This document shows, piece by piece, positions 1 through 9,960 of a stretch of DNA of 64,000 nt. The stretch is from Periconia sp. R9002 (Eukaryota; Ascomycota; Dothideomycetes; Pleosporales; Periconiaceae), in the NCBI GenBank assembly GCA_023627715.1, contig JAMAHW010000006.1, forward strand, positions 310,001 to 374,000, written 5' to 3'. Positions within the stretch are counted from its first letter, which is position 1. Each line of letters opens with the position of its first letter. The notes beneath the pieces were generated by a model, which saw only the letters and a list, made by a program, of their open reading frames with translations, did not search any database and had not been told where the DNA came from. Made by a program: the position numbers and the translations under genes.

Positions 1-323
1 TGGGCAAGATTGTACACGGTCTTGGGGCGCAATGCTCGCTTTTTTGGCTTTTCCCTCAACGATGGACTGGTGCTTGACGTGCTGGGTCGTGAGGGAGAAG
101 CGGTCATGGAAGAATCGGTAGGCTGTGCGGAGGTGGTGGTGGAGTGGTCATGATGTTCGGGGGTGGTGGTGGAGGCATTGGAAGGCGCAGGGCTAGGAGA
201 TTGCTTGCGTAGAACGCTGCCGAGTAAGGAAAGTGGCATCTGTAGGAAAGAGGCATTGGCAGGAGACGGAGAAGGAGAAGGGGGCGAGTGGTGATGGTCG
301 GCATTCAACATATCCAAAGCCAT
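1..323 (-). CDS. N-terminal part of a hypothetical Ser/Pro/Thr-rich protein, cut by the left edge
   Basis: An open frame runs on the minus strand from an ATG at 323 off the left edge (107 codons visible). The start context is good (cacgccATGg). The visible protein is low in complexity, rich in Ser, Pro and Thr with short His runs, and turns basic near the edge (EKPKKRALRPKTVYNLAH). The final RPKTVYNLAH stretch resembles a conserved block I associate with uncharacterised ascomycete proteins, but that is recall and not a search. No stop interrupts the frame. The function is unknown. Existence of the gene is moderately supported by the start context, the continuous frame and the biased amino-acid composition. 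Confidence 0.55.
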   Translation of the reverse strand, partial: MALDMLNADHHHSPPSPSPSPANASFLQMPLSLLGSVLRKQSPSPAPSNASTTTPEHHDHSTTTSAQPTDSSMTASPSRPSTSSTSPSLREKPKKRALRPKTVYNLA

Positions 324-2594
324 GGCGTGAGCAAGCAAGCAGGCAAGCAAGCCACGTCTTAGTTGAACAAGTACATGTAATGGATGGTGTTCAGTGCATG
401 CCTGTGCGGTAATGTTGGTAGTATATTGGATGACGGCCTCTCTCCAGGAGGGACAAGATCAAGTCCAGGTTTTGGAGGACTAATGTATGGAATGTCAGTT
501 CGTGGGGGAACATGGTGGTGGGCGGAGGGCGTAGTTAACAGGTACTGGGCTGGGGGATGCACAGGGGGGGCCGAAGGGTAGGGTTGGGTGAGGTCAGGTT
601 AGGTCATGTTAGGTAAGACTAGGGTTTGGTCGAGGTGCAGTAAGAAAGGCTGTGCGCAGTGTGGCAGTTCAGCACATGGCATGGCGTTGCATGGCATGCA
701 CAGGCTGCTCATAGCGCACAAAAAAGTTCCCCCGGTGACATGGTATTGAATAGCGTTGAGGGAAAAGTACCCACCGGATAGAGAATACAGCACTGAGGAT
801 GCTCTCACAGGGCTGACGCCACGGTTCAAGCCACGGCCGGTATGAGATGTTGATGCCGGTCGGTGCTACTGTGTTCGTCGCAGTAGGTACATGAATGGAA
901 GTATGCAGAGGCCAGGGACCCAGGCTGCTGCTGTCTTGGCCCGGCTTTGGATGCTTTGCCCAACTGGGATGAAGGAATGTCAAGCAATGGGAAAAGGAAA
1001 AGGCAGGAGGCGTGGTGGATGGAATCCGTTGGGGACGAAGCGGCGGATGCGGCAAGCCATGACAATATATTACCGTGGAAAGGGGATGGATAGTTAATGT
1101 TGAAGAGTGAAGGCCGCACCTGACAAAGGACAAGCTTTGTTCTGCCCGCTGCTCGGGTTTGCCGGCATCTTTGATCCTCCGGGAACCCGCATCGCATGCC
1201 TTCTTAGTACAATACCCTCTCTGTCTGACTAAGTCTCCTAGGCTGCACTTCTTTGTCCCTTTTCTGCTCGGGGAACCCTTTCATCCACCACAGGCCCCTT
1301 GATTGGACCCCTCCTTTGTTTCATGCCACGGCAAAACAAAAATCTCCTTTCTGCTGCATGCATTGCCATCTAGGTACTGCATGTCCTCACTAACCCCCCT
1401 CGAATGAATAAATGCTGATTAGCGTCAATGGCTATAATTAAGCCCCCCGCAGGCCAATCTCCTTCGCCCAGCAAACAAGCCCTTGGCTAGGTAGCTGTAC
1501 GTCCTATACGTGTATAAAGATCAATACGAATACCATGGCCCATGCGCATTGTCTTTTCTGCATCTCACCTAAGTGCAAACGAACAATTCTTGTTTCCGTC
1601 CCTCGACCGACCGGAACGATGGGATCATCCTTTGCCAACATCCGCAGCCACCCGCTCATCGCATTGTCCGCTCAATAATTGGCGCGCATTCTTTGCCAGA
1701 ATGGGACCCGAGGCAGCGATGTTCCTCTTCGAAACCCACGCACGGTACCTACTGTCTGCTGTAACTTGCTAGCAACCAAAAGTCGCCAGCGAATCCACGC
1801 CGCTAATCTCCTCCCTCGCCCTTTTTTTTAAATTCGCCCCGCTCGCTGTCAAAACATCATCAATGCTTGCGCCCAGATTCGGCCGACGCCCACGCAGGCC
1901 TCAGCTCGTCAAGGGGCCAAATTGCAGTCCAGCGCTTTCAGGCGGTGCGCGCTCGCGCTTCACGGACGGCCATTGCGGGGTAATTTTGAGCCGCCTCGAT
2001 TTCGCTGTGACATCTTCCTGCTGGTCATCGTGCACTTCAATGCAGCAACTACAGTAACTACATCATGTTTGAATTGGTTGCCGTGGCAGCTTGGAACCTA
2101 CCGTCGTCACTTCTGTGCTCACCCAACAGGAATGGAACCATCGCTCCAACTTACCACTCTAGTTGCCGAGGCCTTAGCACCATGGCGGAGCGACTTCCAC
2201 GCCTCTACCAATTGCAGAATCTTCTCGCCTCGTCTATCCATGGGGACGAGAAAAACCTTCAGCACACTGTCCCCCGCTTCGCTTGACATACCCCTCCCTG
2301 ATCTTCAACACAACTGATCATCGTGCTACCTACTTACCTCTAGACTTGCCATTTTCTTCATCGTGCTGTAATAGTCATCGGACTCTCTTCTTCCGAAGGT
2401 TCCGCTTCCACCTGCATCCATCCTCCTTCTGCTTCCATCTTTATTAGTCCGGCCGCCTGAGCCACCGAGTCATCAGCGCGAGGATACGATATTTGCTCCC
2501 ACTTCAAGCTGCATTAGCCACGGACGACCGTGATACCGTTCCCGAAGGCTTCCAGATTCCAGTTCCGTCTCCGATTCTACAACATTTCTATCCA
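324..2594. other. Intergenic region between two divergent genes
   Basis: This stretch lies between two divergent genes and should hold both promoters and 5' leaders. Short open frames occur on both strands, but none has coding-like composition or a plausible splice partner. Around 580-625 there are several degenerate GTTAGG/TTAGGT motifs. The part from about 1800 to 2590 is pyrimidine-rich on the plus strand, as expected of a leader for the downstream SET gene. Confidence 0.5.
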
Positions 2595-4663
2595 ATGCCA
2601 ATGCCCCCTGTTCGCCATGTGACTCCAAGTCTCTCCACCCAGCGACTCATCCAATGGTTTCGTGACAACAAGGGCTGGCTTAATCCTGACGTAGACATAT
2701 CGTACAGTGAATCGCATGGCTTTCATGTTTGTGCTACTCGACCCCTCAGCTCACCGGTCATTGTCAGATGTCCTCTTACGCTTACCATCTCTCATCTGAA
2801 TCTGGACCATGGCCAGTCCACCGTCCCCCACGTAAACAGTCAGCTTCAACCATGTTTGGGGAAGCTTCCGAATGAGGTCCTAACCTACCTGCTTCTGGTC
2901 GAGCAGAGAGGGCTAGCCAAACAAGGGCAATCAGCGTGGCAACCCTATTTGGAGTGCCTACCAAGCCCGCATGAGATGACCACTACTCTTTGGTTTGATG
3001 ATGATGATTTGCGCCATCTCCAAGGCACAGACTTGCTTCCAGCTACTAGGGAGAAGAGGAGTCTGCTGGAAGCAGAATACCAGAGGGCAGTGACAGTGTT
3101 GGCAGACCTGGATGTGAAGCTTGATCATGCTACTTTGACGTTGTAAGTTGAATCCGAGTCCATCGCGAAATACGACACACTCCTTATCTCAAAACACCAT
3201 TTGCGTTTTCTTGTGTATCTTGGTCATGCAGACTGACCAATTACAGTGAAGATTACCTCTGGGCGTTTACCATCATGTCTTCACGGTCTTTTGTATCTAC
3301 CTACATGCTGCCAAATACAAACACGTTTCCTATTCTGTTTCCCGTGCTGGATATCCTAAACCATTCCACTGATGCAAAAATCAATTGGGCGTTTGACGAC
3401 AGTTGCTTTTCCCTTGAATTGGCTGATCCGGCATCTGTACGGCCGGGCAGTCAGATCTTCAACAACTATGCACCCAAGCAAAACGGAGAGCTGCTAATGG
3501 GCTATGGCTTTTGTATACCGGATAACCCTATCGAGCAGTTTGCTATCAAGATGAGACTGCCACTGGACATGGTGGAAGCGGCAAGGGACATGGGGTTGTA
3601 CAATCCGGACCAAGTGCCATTCGGTCTGCCAGAATCTATCGTTTACAACGATCAAAGCGCGGAGCAACACTTTTTACGAGTGCGTGGCCACCCATTTGGA
3701 CGCTACGAAATTGATGTGCCCTGGCTACGTGGAATCCCGCCATGGATAGTCCATTCTACCTTCGTCGCAACGGTAATGCAGCTCGGACACACGCCAGAGA
3801 ACACCAACTTTCGCAAACCTTCCGGCATACTAGTCCTCCACGTCCTGCTCCAAATCTACAATGCGATCAAAGCCAAAAGTCGACTCCTACCAGCCAAACC
3901 CCGAGTTCACAGCCACACCACCACTCGCTCTAACATCAAACAAAAATACGCAACCATCTACCGCGATGGACAAGCCAAAGTCCTCCACTCCATTCTCAGC
4001 GAACTCGAAGCCATCCTCTCCAAGTTAACCCTCCGCAACCAACTCCCCACACGCGCCCCAGCCCTCCTCACCACCACCGAAGCCCTCCTAGCCCTAAACC
4101 ACGAACACCCAACCCACTTCCAACACGCCGCCGCCGCAATCGCCACAACCTACAACCTCCCCCTCACCCACGTCCCCCAAACCCCCAGCGAAGAAAAAGA
4201 CCTCTGGACCATCCTCATCTTCCTCTTCGCCTACCTCACCCTCACATCCCCTAACCCCTCCTCCACCTCCTCCTCCCTCCTCTCCTCCTGGATCCTCGAG
4301 TACCTCGAACTCTACACCCTCCCCTCCCTCACCTCCTTACCCCCCGAAACCTCCCCCGATTTTGACGAAACAACACTCGGCACATTCATCCTCGACGCAC
4401 CGCACCCTATCTCCCACCTTAACTCCCTCCACGCCCGCGTCCCGCAAACTACCCTTGACGAGCGCTTCGCGGATTTACCGATCTGGGATGACGATGATGA
4501 GGTTGGGTTACAGGGGCTTGGGGATAAAGTTTTGGCGTGGGCGACGGGGGTGGTGGATACGTATGCGGTTGAGATACCGGGGGAGGTGGGGAGGGTGGGG
4601 ATGTATATGAGGCCTTTTAGCAAGGTACCAGTAGAGGAAAGGTGGATTTATGAGGAGGTCTGA
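2595..4663 (+). CDS. SET-domain lysine methyltransferase (Rubisco LSMT/RKM/SETD-like)
   Basis: The exons are 2595-3142 and 3247-4663, with a GT-AG intron of 104 bases (GTAAGT...TTACAG). The join gives 654 residues. The protein has a split SET domain. An N-terminal SET part contains 'HVCATRPL' and 'LTYLLLVE'. After the insert comes the C-terminal core with 'VLDILNHS' and 'FNNYAPKQNGELLMGYGF', the S-adenosylmethionine and lysine-channel signature of the class that methylates non-histone proteins such as ribosomal proteins or elongation factors. A C-terminal helical region follows, as in LSMT-type enzymes. I chose the first ATG in frame (2595); a second lies at 2601. The frame is open upstream to about 2493 without an ATG, so a further 5' exon cannot be excluded. 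The substrate cannot be inferred. Confidence 0.85.
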
Positions 4664-4910
4664 AGGCAACTTTCATTTTTTGTTTGATTGATACAAGAGG
4701 GGTTGGTATGGTTGTGAGGCTTTTTTCCTTTCTTTTTGCGATGTTGTACGGTTCGCCGACTATTTTTTGTTATTTGTTGTTCTTTTTTGTTTAAGAAAAG
4801 TTGGTTTTTTTTCGTTTCCGTCACCGCTTAGGAGAGGACTTCCTGTCCGTGATGAAACAGTTGCGGTATACAATATAGATAGATACATAGATGAAGAAAT
4901 AGAGTTGCAG

Positions 4911-4945
<35 letters not shown>

Positions 4946-5683
4946 GTCGTACATACATCTACAACATCAACCTCCCCCTCCCCCCTCCCGACCCCCTATC
5001 AGTTCATCCTACACACCACACCCACCACACCCCTCTAGCCCCCAAAAAAATTCACAAGAATCGAATACGCTCTATCAAATAACTGAACCAGGTTTCCTAC
5101 GTACGCACACCACACGCACACTCTTTACCACACGCCATATCCCCCCTCCCTCAAAAAGCACACAAAAGAAAACACATATAAGAAAGTTATTGATGCCTAC
5201 GTACCTAGGGAGACAGACAGACAGAGATATTGTAACTGACCGAGAAAAAGAAGAGGTATAATGACGTGTGTGGGGTGTGGGGTGTACGCTGTGAGGGTAA
5301 TTGGGGAGGTGAGGGGGGTTGGTGGGTTGGTTGTGGGTTGTTTGGGGTGGAAAGGAAGGGGATGTGTGGGTGTGTGAAGGAAGGAGGTGGTTCCGAGCGA
5401 GATGTATGAGTGTTGGGAGGCAATATTCTGTGGATTTTTTGGTTAGGACGGTCCTACCTAGCACGAAATATTAAAGAATACAAAAATGTGTCACAAGAAA
5501 TGTATTGGCTACGAAAAGATTGATGACGAGTTTGTATTTTGAGATTGATTTACGAACTTAGGTGAGCAGCCTGCCCCTAATCTAACAGGTTGAGGTTGAT
5601 GTTTGTGTTCCGGTGGAAAATCCACATACAACGACTGAGCGAGGTGGTCCCATCGACCTCTCCAGACAGCAACGGAGACAAAT
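4664..5683. other. Intergenic region between convergent genes
   Basis: The SET gene and the first RING gene converge here, so this is 3' flank for both. It is rich in simple sequence: T-rich to 4800, a run of 33 A, then C/A-rich and G-rich stretches to about 5450. The open frames here are by-products of low complexity. I see no gene. Confidence 0.55.
4911..4943 (+). repeat. Poly(A) tract of 33 bases
   Basis: An uninterrupted run of 33 adenines follows a GATA-like simple stretch (tagatagatacatagatga). Runs of this length are unusual elsewhere in the window. It could be a slippage-prone homopolymer or the tail of a retroposed sequence. I found no clear target-site duplication around it. Confidence 0.9.
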
Positions 5684-6604
5684 CTAGTACAAATGTATCC
5701 TCGACCAGTCCAACCTCATCTTATCCATCTCGCAAACATGCATGATATGGGGATTTTCGAAGAACCAATCCAACACAGCATCGACGAACCAACGCTTGAC
5801 GTCTTCGTGAAAACTGGATCCGGGTTCGGTAGAAGCAAGATGCAGCATAAGGTCGTTCATTGACGGAGCCAGGAGCAACGGCATTCGCGACATCAGATTA
5901 AATGGTACGTGGCGTTCTCGAAGAGTGTCGGGGATGCTCGCGGACGAAGCTATCTTTTCAATCTCCCAGATGTCGTGCGCGAGAGAGTCAGGTTCCAGGA
6001 TGTGGGATTGCCACAAGACGCTGAACAGGTACGTCCTCAGCCCGCTTTCCTGGTCGCCACCGTACCGTTCCAACGGATACCAAAGCAAGAACCTGTTCCA
6101 GAGAAGCCACACCATATCGCTAAACACGTTGGAATGAAACATGCCTAACTCTCCTTCCTCTCGTTTCTCCTCTTCCTCTTGTTCGTCTTCCTCCTCTTCT
6201 TCAATGCCGAGCAGGACGTCGTATTCTTCGTTTTCTTCGTCTTCTCCAACGTCGAACAGGACTTCACGGCATAACGGACATGTGTTTCCTGTAATGCATG
6301 GGTCGTAGAAGTCGAGATCTTGAGCTGCGTCATCCGCCTCCTCCGGGAACGCCTCGTTGCCAACGTTTACCCATCTATCCAGGCATGACATGCCGAAGAT
6401 ATGTCCACAGGCGATAATCCGCGTCGCGAGATGGGGAAGAGACGTCTCGGAGAACGGTATAGGCAACTTCCTAAGCTCTTCAGCGCCCTGGAATGGGTCT
6501 TGACAAATCGAGCATGTGTTGTCTTCTAATGAGGGTCCGTCAGGGATGACTTCGATTCCATCCTTGACGAAGTTGTTCAGATTTGGAAAAGGAAAAGGCG
6601 GCAT
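5684..6604 (-). CDS. RING-finger protein, paralogue 1 of a four-gene cluster
   Basis: The gene is a single exon of 306 residues. I take the ATG at 6604 (MPPFPFPNLN) because the neighbouring paralogues begin in the same way; an upstream in-frame ATG exists at 6733. The RING has Cys31 and Cys34 (CSIC), Cys66 and His68 (CGH), Cys74, Cys109 and Cys112 (CPLC). At the usual fifth ligand position there is Gly71 (CGHIFGMSC), a variant that also occurs in other fungal RING-like proteins. A 34-residue spacer separates the second and last zinc pairs. An acidic run of Glu/Asp follows, then a Trp- and Leu-rich helical C-terminus. The likely role is a ubiquitin E3 ligase or RING adaptor, inferred from the domain only. 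Related genes lie at 7161-7706, 8692-9429 and 12018-12602. Confidence 0.88.
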   Translation of the reverse strand: MPPFPFPNLNNFVKDGIEVIPDGPSLEDNTCSICQDPFQGAEELRKLPIPFSETSLPHLATRIIACGHIFGMSCLDRWVNVGNEAFPEEADDAAQDLDFYDPCITGNTCPLCREVLFDVGEDEENEEYDVLLGIEEEEEDEQEEEEKREEGELGMFHSNVFSDMVWLLWNRFLLWYPLERYGGDQESGLRTYLFSVLWQSHILEPDSLAHDIWEIEKIASSASIPDTLRERHVPFNLMSRMPLLLAPSMNDLMLHLASTEPGSSFHEDVKRWFVDAVLDWFFENPHIMHVCEMDKMRLDWSRIHLY

Positions 6605-7160
6605 GGTTGTTTTAGGTTCGGGTTTCCTCAACCTTTGGTGTGGGTTGAGTGGTAGAAGTGGTAGAAGTGAGAGAATGTTTGACCTTCTATAACCCAAAAG
6701 TGGTAGTGGGGCGCGGAAACTGTTGGTAAACAACGATATAAATTTGATTACATATGCATGTACAATGCGTAATTTTCACTGTGCGAGAAATATTTCAGCT
6801 GTAAGATTTTTTAGGGGGGGGGGATGGGGGGTTGTGGGAGTATTTTTCACTTTACTGGGTTTATATTATGAGAATGAGAATGAATGATATTGATTACGAA
6901 GTGGATAACTAGTATGCACCTACTCTGGTAGTGGAATGGAAAACAAACCTACAGACTCCAGCGATGATATGAATATCATCGTGCTTGAGGGCTTGATGTT
7001 GAAGCTAATGTTTGTCCGGGACGGACTCCATGGAAACCTGTACCTTTACATCAGTAATGAGCAAGAAAACTCAAATGCTCTCTTGAATATAGAAAAAAGC
7101 GTAGAATGCGTCAAACGGATCATCCTCAGTCGAATCACTCTCAGTCGGATCACTCTCAAT
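6605..7160. other. Spacer between RING paralogues 1 and 2, with a possible lost tail of paralogue 2
   Basis: The stretch holds the 5' flank of paralogue 1 and the 3' flank of paralogue 2. Immediately past the stop of paralogue 2 (7161-7163), its frame stays open for 29 more codons, to a TGA near 7071. The first half of that extension is acidic and Ser/Thr-rich, and it is built on a 15-base repeat (about 7116-7160). The rest shows no gene. Confidence 0.5.
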
Positions 7161-7377
7161 CTATCGTGGGTCCTCAGGCTGTCGTGGGTCCTCAGGCTGT
7201 CGTGGGTTCCAAGGCCGTCGTGGGTTCCCCCGCTCTCGTGGGCTCCAAGGGTCTCGTGGGTTCCCCCGCTCTCGTGGGCTCCAAGGCTCTCGTGGGTTCC
7301 CCCGCTGTCGTGGGTTCCAAGGCCGTCGTGGGTTCCCCCGCTGTCGTGACCTCCAAGGCCGTCGTGAGTACCCAGGC
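7161..7377. repeat. 18-base coding minisatellite, about 12 units
   Basis: Consecutive units follow the pattern gctgtcgtgggttccaag with alternation of ttccaag and ttccccc endings, giving a 36-base higher-order unit. The phase is kept throughout, so the minus strand encodes a 12-residue repeat. Several other frames also stay open across the array, as expected for a stop-free repeat. Confidence 0.92.
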
Positions 7378-7706
7378 TGTCCATACAAGATCAAGACCCT
7401 ACGGCAAAGTGGGCACGTGCGAGATGTCTCAAGCCACGTGCTTAAGCACGACGCGCCAAAGACGTGGCCGCAGATAATGATTCGAATCGCGACATGTGAC
7501 TGAGGTGTCTCGGATTCGGGTGATGGTGCAGGCGGCTCAGTATTGGCATCCACCTCCTCGGATGGTGCAGGCGGCTCAGCATTAGCACCCACCTCGTATG
7601 GTTCTTTACAGATGGCACAGCTATCTTCTTCTGGGGAGGTACCTGTAGTGACGGCTTCCGTTCTATCCCTAAGGAAGTTGACCACCCAATCTGAGAATTG
7701 AGGCAT
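7161..7706 (-). CDS. RING-finger protein with minisatellite-encoded Arg/Pro-rich tail, paralogue 2
   Basis: The gene is a single exon of 181 residues with an ATG at 7706 (MPQFSDWVVNFL), matching the start of the other paralogues. The RING has CAIC, 'IRIIICGHVFGASCLSTW' and CPLCR. As in paralogues 1 and 3, the fifth ligand position carries Gly. Between the first and second zinc pairs there is a Glu/Pro/Ala-rich duplicated segment (AEPPAPS and TEPPAPS). The whole C-terminal third is a repeat of 12-residue units such as RGNPRRPWNPRQ, encoded by an 18-base minisatellite. The stop codon lies in the last repeat unit, where a CAG of the neighbouring unit is TAG. Function is inferred only as RING E3 ligase or adaptor. 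The Arg/Trp/Pro repeats have no assigned role. Confidence 0.82.
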   Translation of the reverse strand: MPQFSDWVVNFLRDRTEAVTTGTSPEEDSCAICKEPYEVGANAEPPAPSEEVDANTEPPAPSPESETPQSHVAIRIIICGHVFGASCLSTWLETSRTCPLCRRVLILYGQPGYSRRPWRSRQRGNPRRPWNPRQRGNPREPWSPRERGNPRDPWSPRERGNPRRPWNPRQPEDPRQPEDPR

Positions 7707-8691
7707 GGGTGTTATCGTTTGTTGCGTTATTTTTTTGGTTGAATTATGTTATGCTTGACCTTTGGATTAAGCCAAGGATTGTGATTGTGGAGTGTCGATT
7801 GTTGTTGTATAGTAATATCCATTTTTTTAAATATGTAAGTGCATAGTGATGTACACTGCAGAGTGTATACACAATGCGTAGTGTATGCACAGTGCGTGGT
7901 GCGTCACGTGTAAGACAAACACTCCAGTCGTCTTGGCATCGCCTTCACATCTGCTATGAGGAGGTTGTGCGGCCGAGGAGGTATGTATACATGCTCTTGT
8001 AAGGGCAACAGTGTGCTCAAAATGACAAGGATGATCATTGTTAGATTGTGAGAGCAATCAAGGAACAAATGAAATCTAAGAACGTTGATCAAAGAAATCG
8101 ATGGACTATCACACAAACAAATAAGTTCTATATAGCGGGTACAAAGTGGGCTATGGAACCATGGTAGTTGTAGTACATGATTATGACTCAATACACGGGT
8201 AGTGATACTCTGTGAGGATCAAATTCAATTTCATGACTCAATACACCGTGATATATGATGTGTCACTACCTAACAACTCTATACTTACATTTTTGTCCTA
8301 TATCGCAGTTACGAATTCAGCTATAGACATCAATCTAGGGTAGTTACAAGACATAATTAGTCTCTTAACACACTGTGCTACATAGCGTCGCAACACTAAA
8401 CAACTCTCTGTACTACACACATCAATGAGTATGCGCATATATAAGTACCTACGTTTCAGCAGTCGCATAATTCTTTGCCTATTTAGCTCACACTTTTACT
8501 TTCCCTTCGCTGCTCATTTGCATCACCACAGAGAAACGCTACTTGCGACCAATCGCTGCCCCGATAACTTCACAGTTGCCTATCCTACTCTCACCTGACT
8601 AACGCATAACCTCCTCGTACGTGCGAGGCTTTTTCTTAGCCTCCAACACAACACCGCGTTTTTTCTTTCTTTTCAAGTCAGGGAGTCAGCA
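7707..8691. other. Intergenic region between divergent RING paralogues 2 and 3
   Basis: This is the promoter region shared by two divergent RING genes. It is AT-rich, with a partial direct repeat (atgactcaatacac near 8186 and 8235) and short inverted GTAGTGA/TCACTAC motifs. I see no coding sequence. Confidence 0.5.
8438..8445 (+). promoter_or_regulatory. Candidate TATA box of RING paralogue 3
   Basis: The sequence TATATAAG lies about 250 bases upstream of the start codon at 8692, in the proper orientation. The stretch between them is pyrimidine-rich. No other evidence supports it. Confidence 0.3.
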
Positions 8692-9429
8692 ATGCCGCCT
8701 TTTGATGACTACGAATTCTTTTTGAATGAAGGTGTGGAGCATGTACTTTCCCCTCCGGGCGATACAGATTGCCCCATCTGTCGAGAGTCATACATCGAAA
8801 GGACACGCTGGTTGACACAGGAAGATCAAGAAAATAACAGGCGGAAGGAAGAAGGTCAAGACAAAGCAGATGAAGCGGAAGAACCAGAACAGCCACCAGA
8901 GTCACACACGGCAATCCGCATCATAAATTGCGGACACCTATTTGGCCTGTCCTGCCTAGGATCCTGGATCATCTCGCAAAACACATGCCCGTCCTGCCGC
9001 GACGTCCTGTTTGACGAAGCGGTACCCTCCTCACTCAAGGGGCAGACTGGGTACTTTGTGGCCTCCCACCTGACAATCTGGTGGCTGATGTACGTCCATG
9101 GATCCCCTCTCCCCGCCACACCGACGCAGGTGCAATTCCTGAGGTCGCAGTTGCATTTGGTGTGGCGTAGGGCGCTACGAGGCCTGTCTGCTGCGCAGAT
9201 GGCACACTTGATAGAGATTGCGGCGGAGAAGTGGCGCGTTCGCATCCCCTTGGACATGACGTACGAGGCAGTGATGGAATTCCTCCGCTCCTTTGATGGA
9301 GATGATACGAAGCTTGAGGAGATTAAGGAAGCGTTCAGCACGCCGTTCTTCCACGAGTTCTTAAATTTAACAGGTCTCACACAGAGGCTGCAGATGGAGG
9401 AACTTCCAAGGGAACGTGTACCAGAGTAG
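8692..9429 (+). CDS. RING-finger protein, paralogue 3
   Basis: The gene is a single exon of 245 residues that starts MPPFDDYEFFLNEG, very like paralogue 1. The RING has Cys27 and Cys30 (CPIC), then a charged Glu/Lys-rich insert, 'IRIINCGHLFGLSCLGSWI' and CPSCR. Gly again stands at the fifth ligand position. The C-terminal 120 residues are predicted helical, with Trp-rich and Leu-rich blocks (LTIWWLMYV, LHLVWRRALRGL). They resemble the C-terminus of paralogue 1 in composition and spacing, not in clear identity. The likely role is an E3 ubiquitin ligase or adaptor. It is the only one of the four RING genes on the plus strand. Confidence 0.88.
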   Translation: MPPFDDYEFFLNEGVEHVLSPPGDTDCPICRESYIERTRWLTQEDQENNRRKEEGQDKADEAEEPEQPPESHTAIRIINCGHLFGLSCLGSWIISQNTCPSCRDVLFDEAVPSSLKGQTGYFVASHLTIWWLMYVHGSPLPATPTQVQFLRSQLHLVWRRALRGLSAAQMAHLIEIAAEKWRVRIPLDMTYEAVMEFLRSFDGDDTKLEEIKEAFSTPFFHEFLNLTGLTQRLQMEELPRERVPE

Positions 9430-9960
9430 CAAGCTTCGTCCCATGGTTCTTGGAATTAGTGATTTATTTTCAGTGCCAATAGAGAAAGCAATATAATTTT
9501 CTGTTCAAAATTTACCTGTGTACCCATCCTGACCGAAGACGTCATTGCGAGATTTCTCCTGTGTCAATATCGCGAGAAATTAAGCGGGTAGAGGAAATAT
9601 AAGGGTATAGTTTAGCCACACTTACTAGCCACAGTGTTGACTAATCCTACTCTCTACTTAAGCTTCCCTCTTAAGCGTAGTTTTATTCTAGAAGATTTTC
9701 TTAGTCTTTTGCTTACACACGTGACTTCTAAGCTAAATATACGTAGACGCGAGGAGCCCTTGCTGAACAGTTTTACATTCATCCTTCGCTGGATGTGTGT
9801 TGGGGTTGTGGGTGATGGAGTTTTCGGTGTCGTGCGAGACACGGGCCGTGCGTCGTGACGGAGAAGCGCTGCTTTGTTCGGTCTGCAATTTTTCAGCCTC
9901 GTGAGTAGCATCACTTCCTGTTCACAACATCACAACTTTGATTGAACGCCTTCTCAGATC
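9430..9960. other. Intergenic region upstream of the membrane-protein gene
   Basis: The stretch is AT-rich between about 9560 and 9760, with many TA dinucleotides and few coding signals. It could be an old degenerate repeat. No gene or clear promoter motif is visible. Confidence 0.45.

Noticed and set aside
7046..7477. Plus-strand and alternative minus-strand frames across the RING 2 minisatellite
   Set aside because: The repeat has no stops in several frames. Only the minus frame continues into the RING domain.
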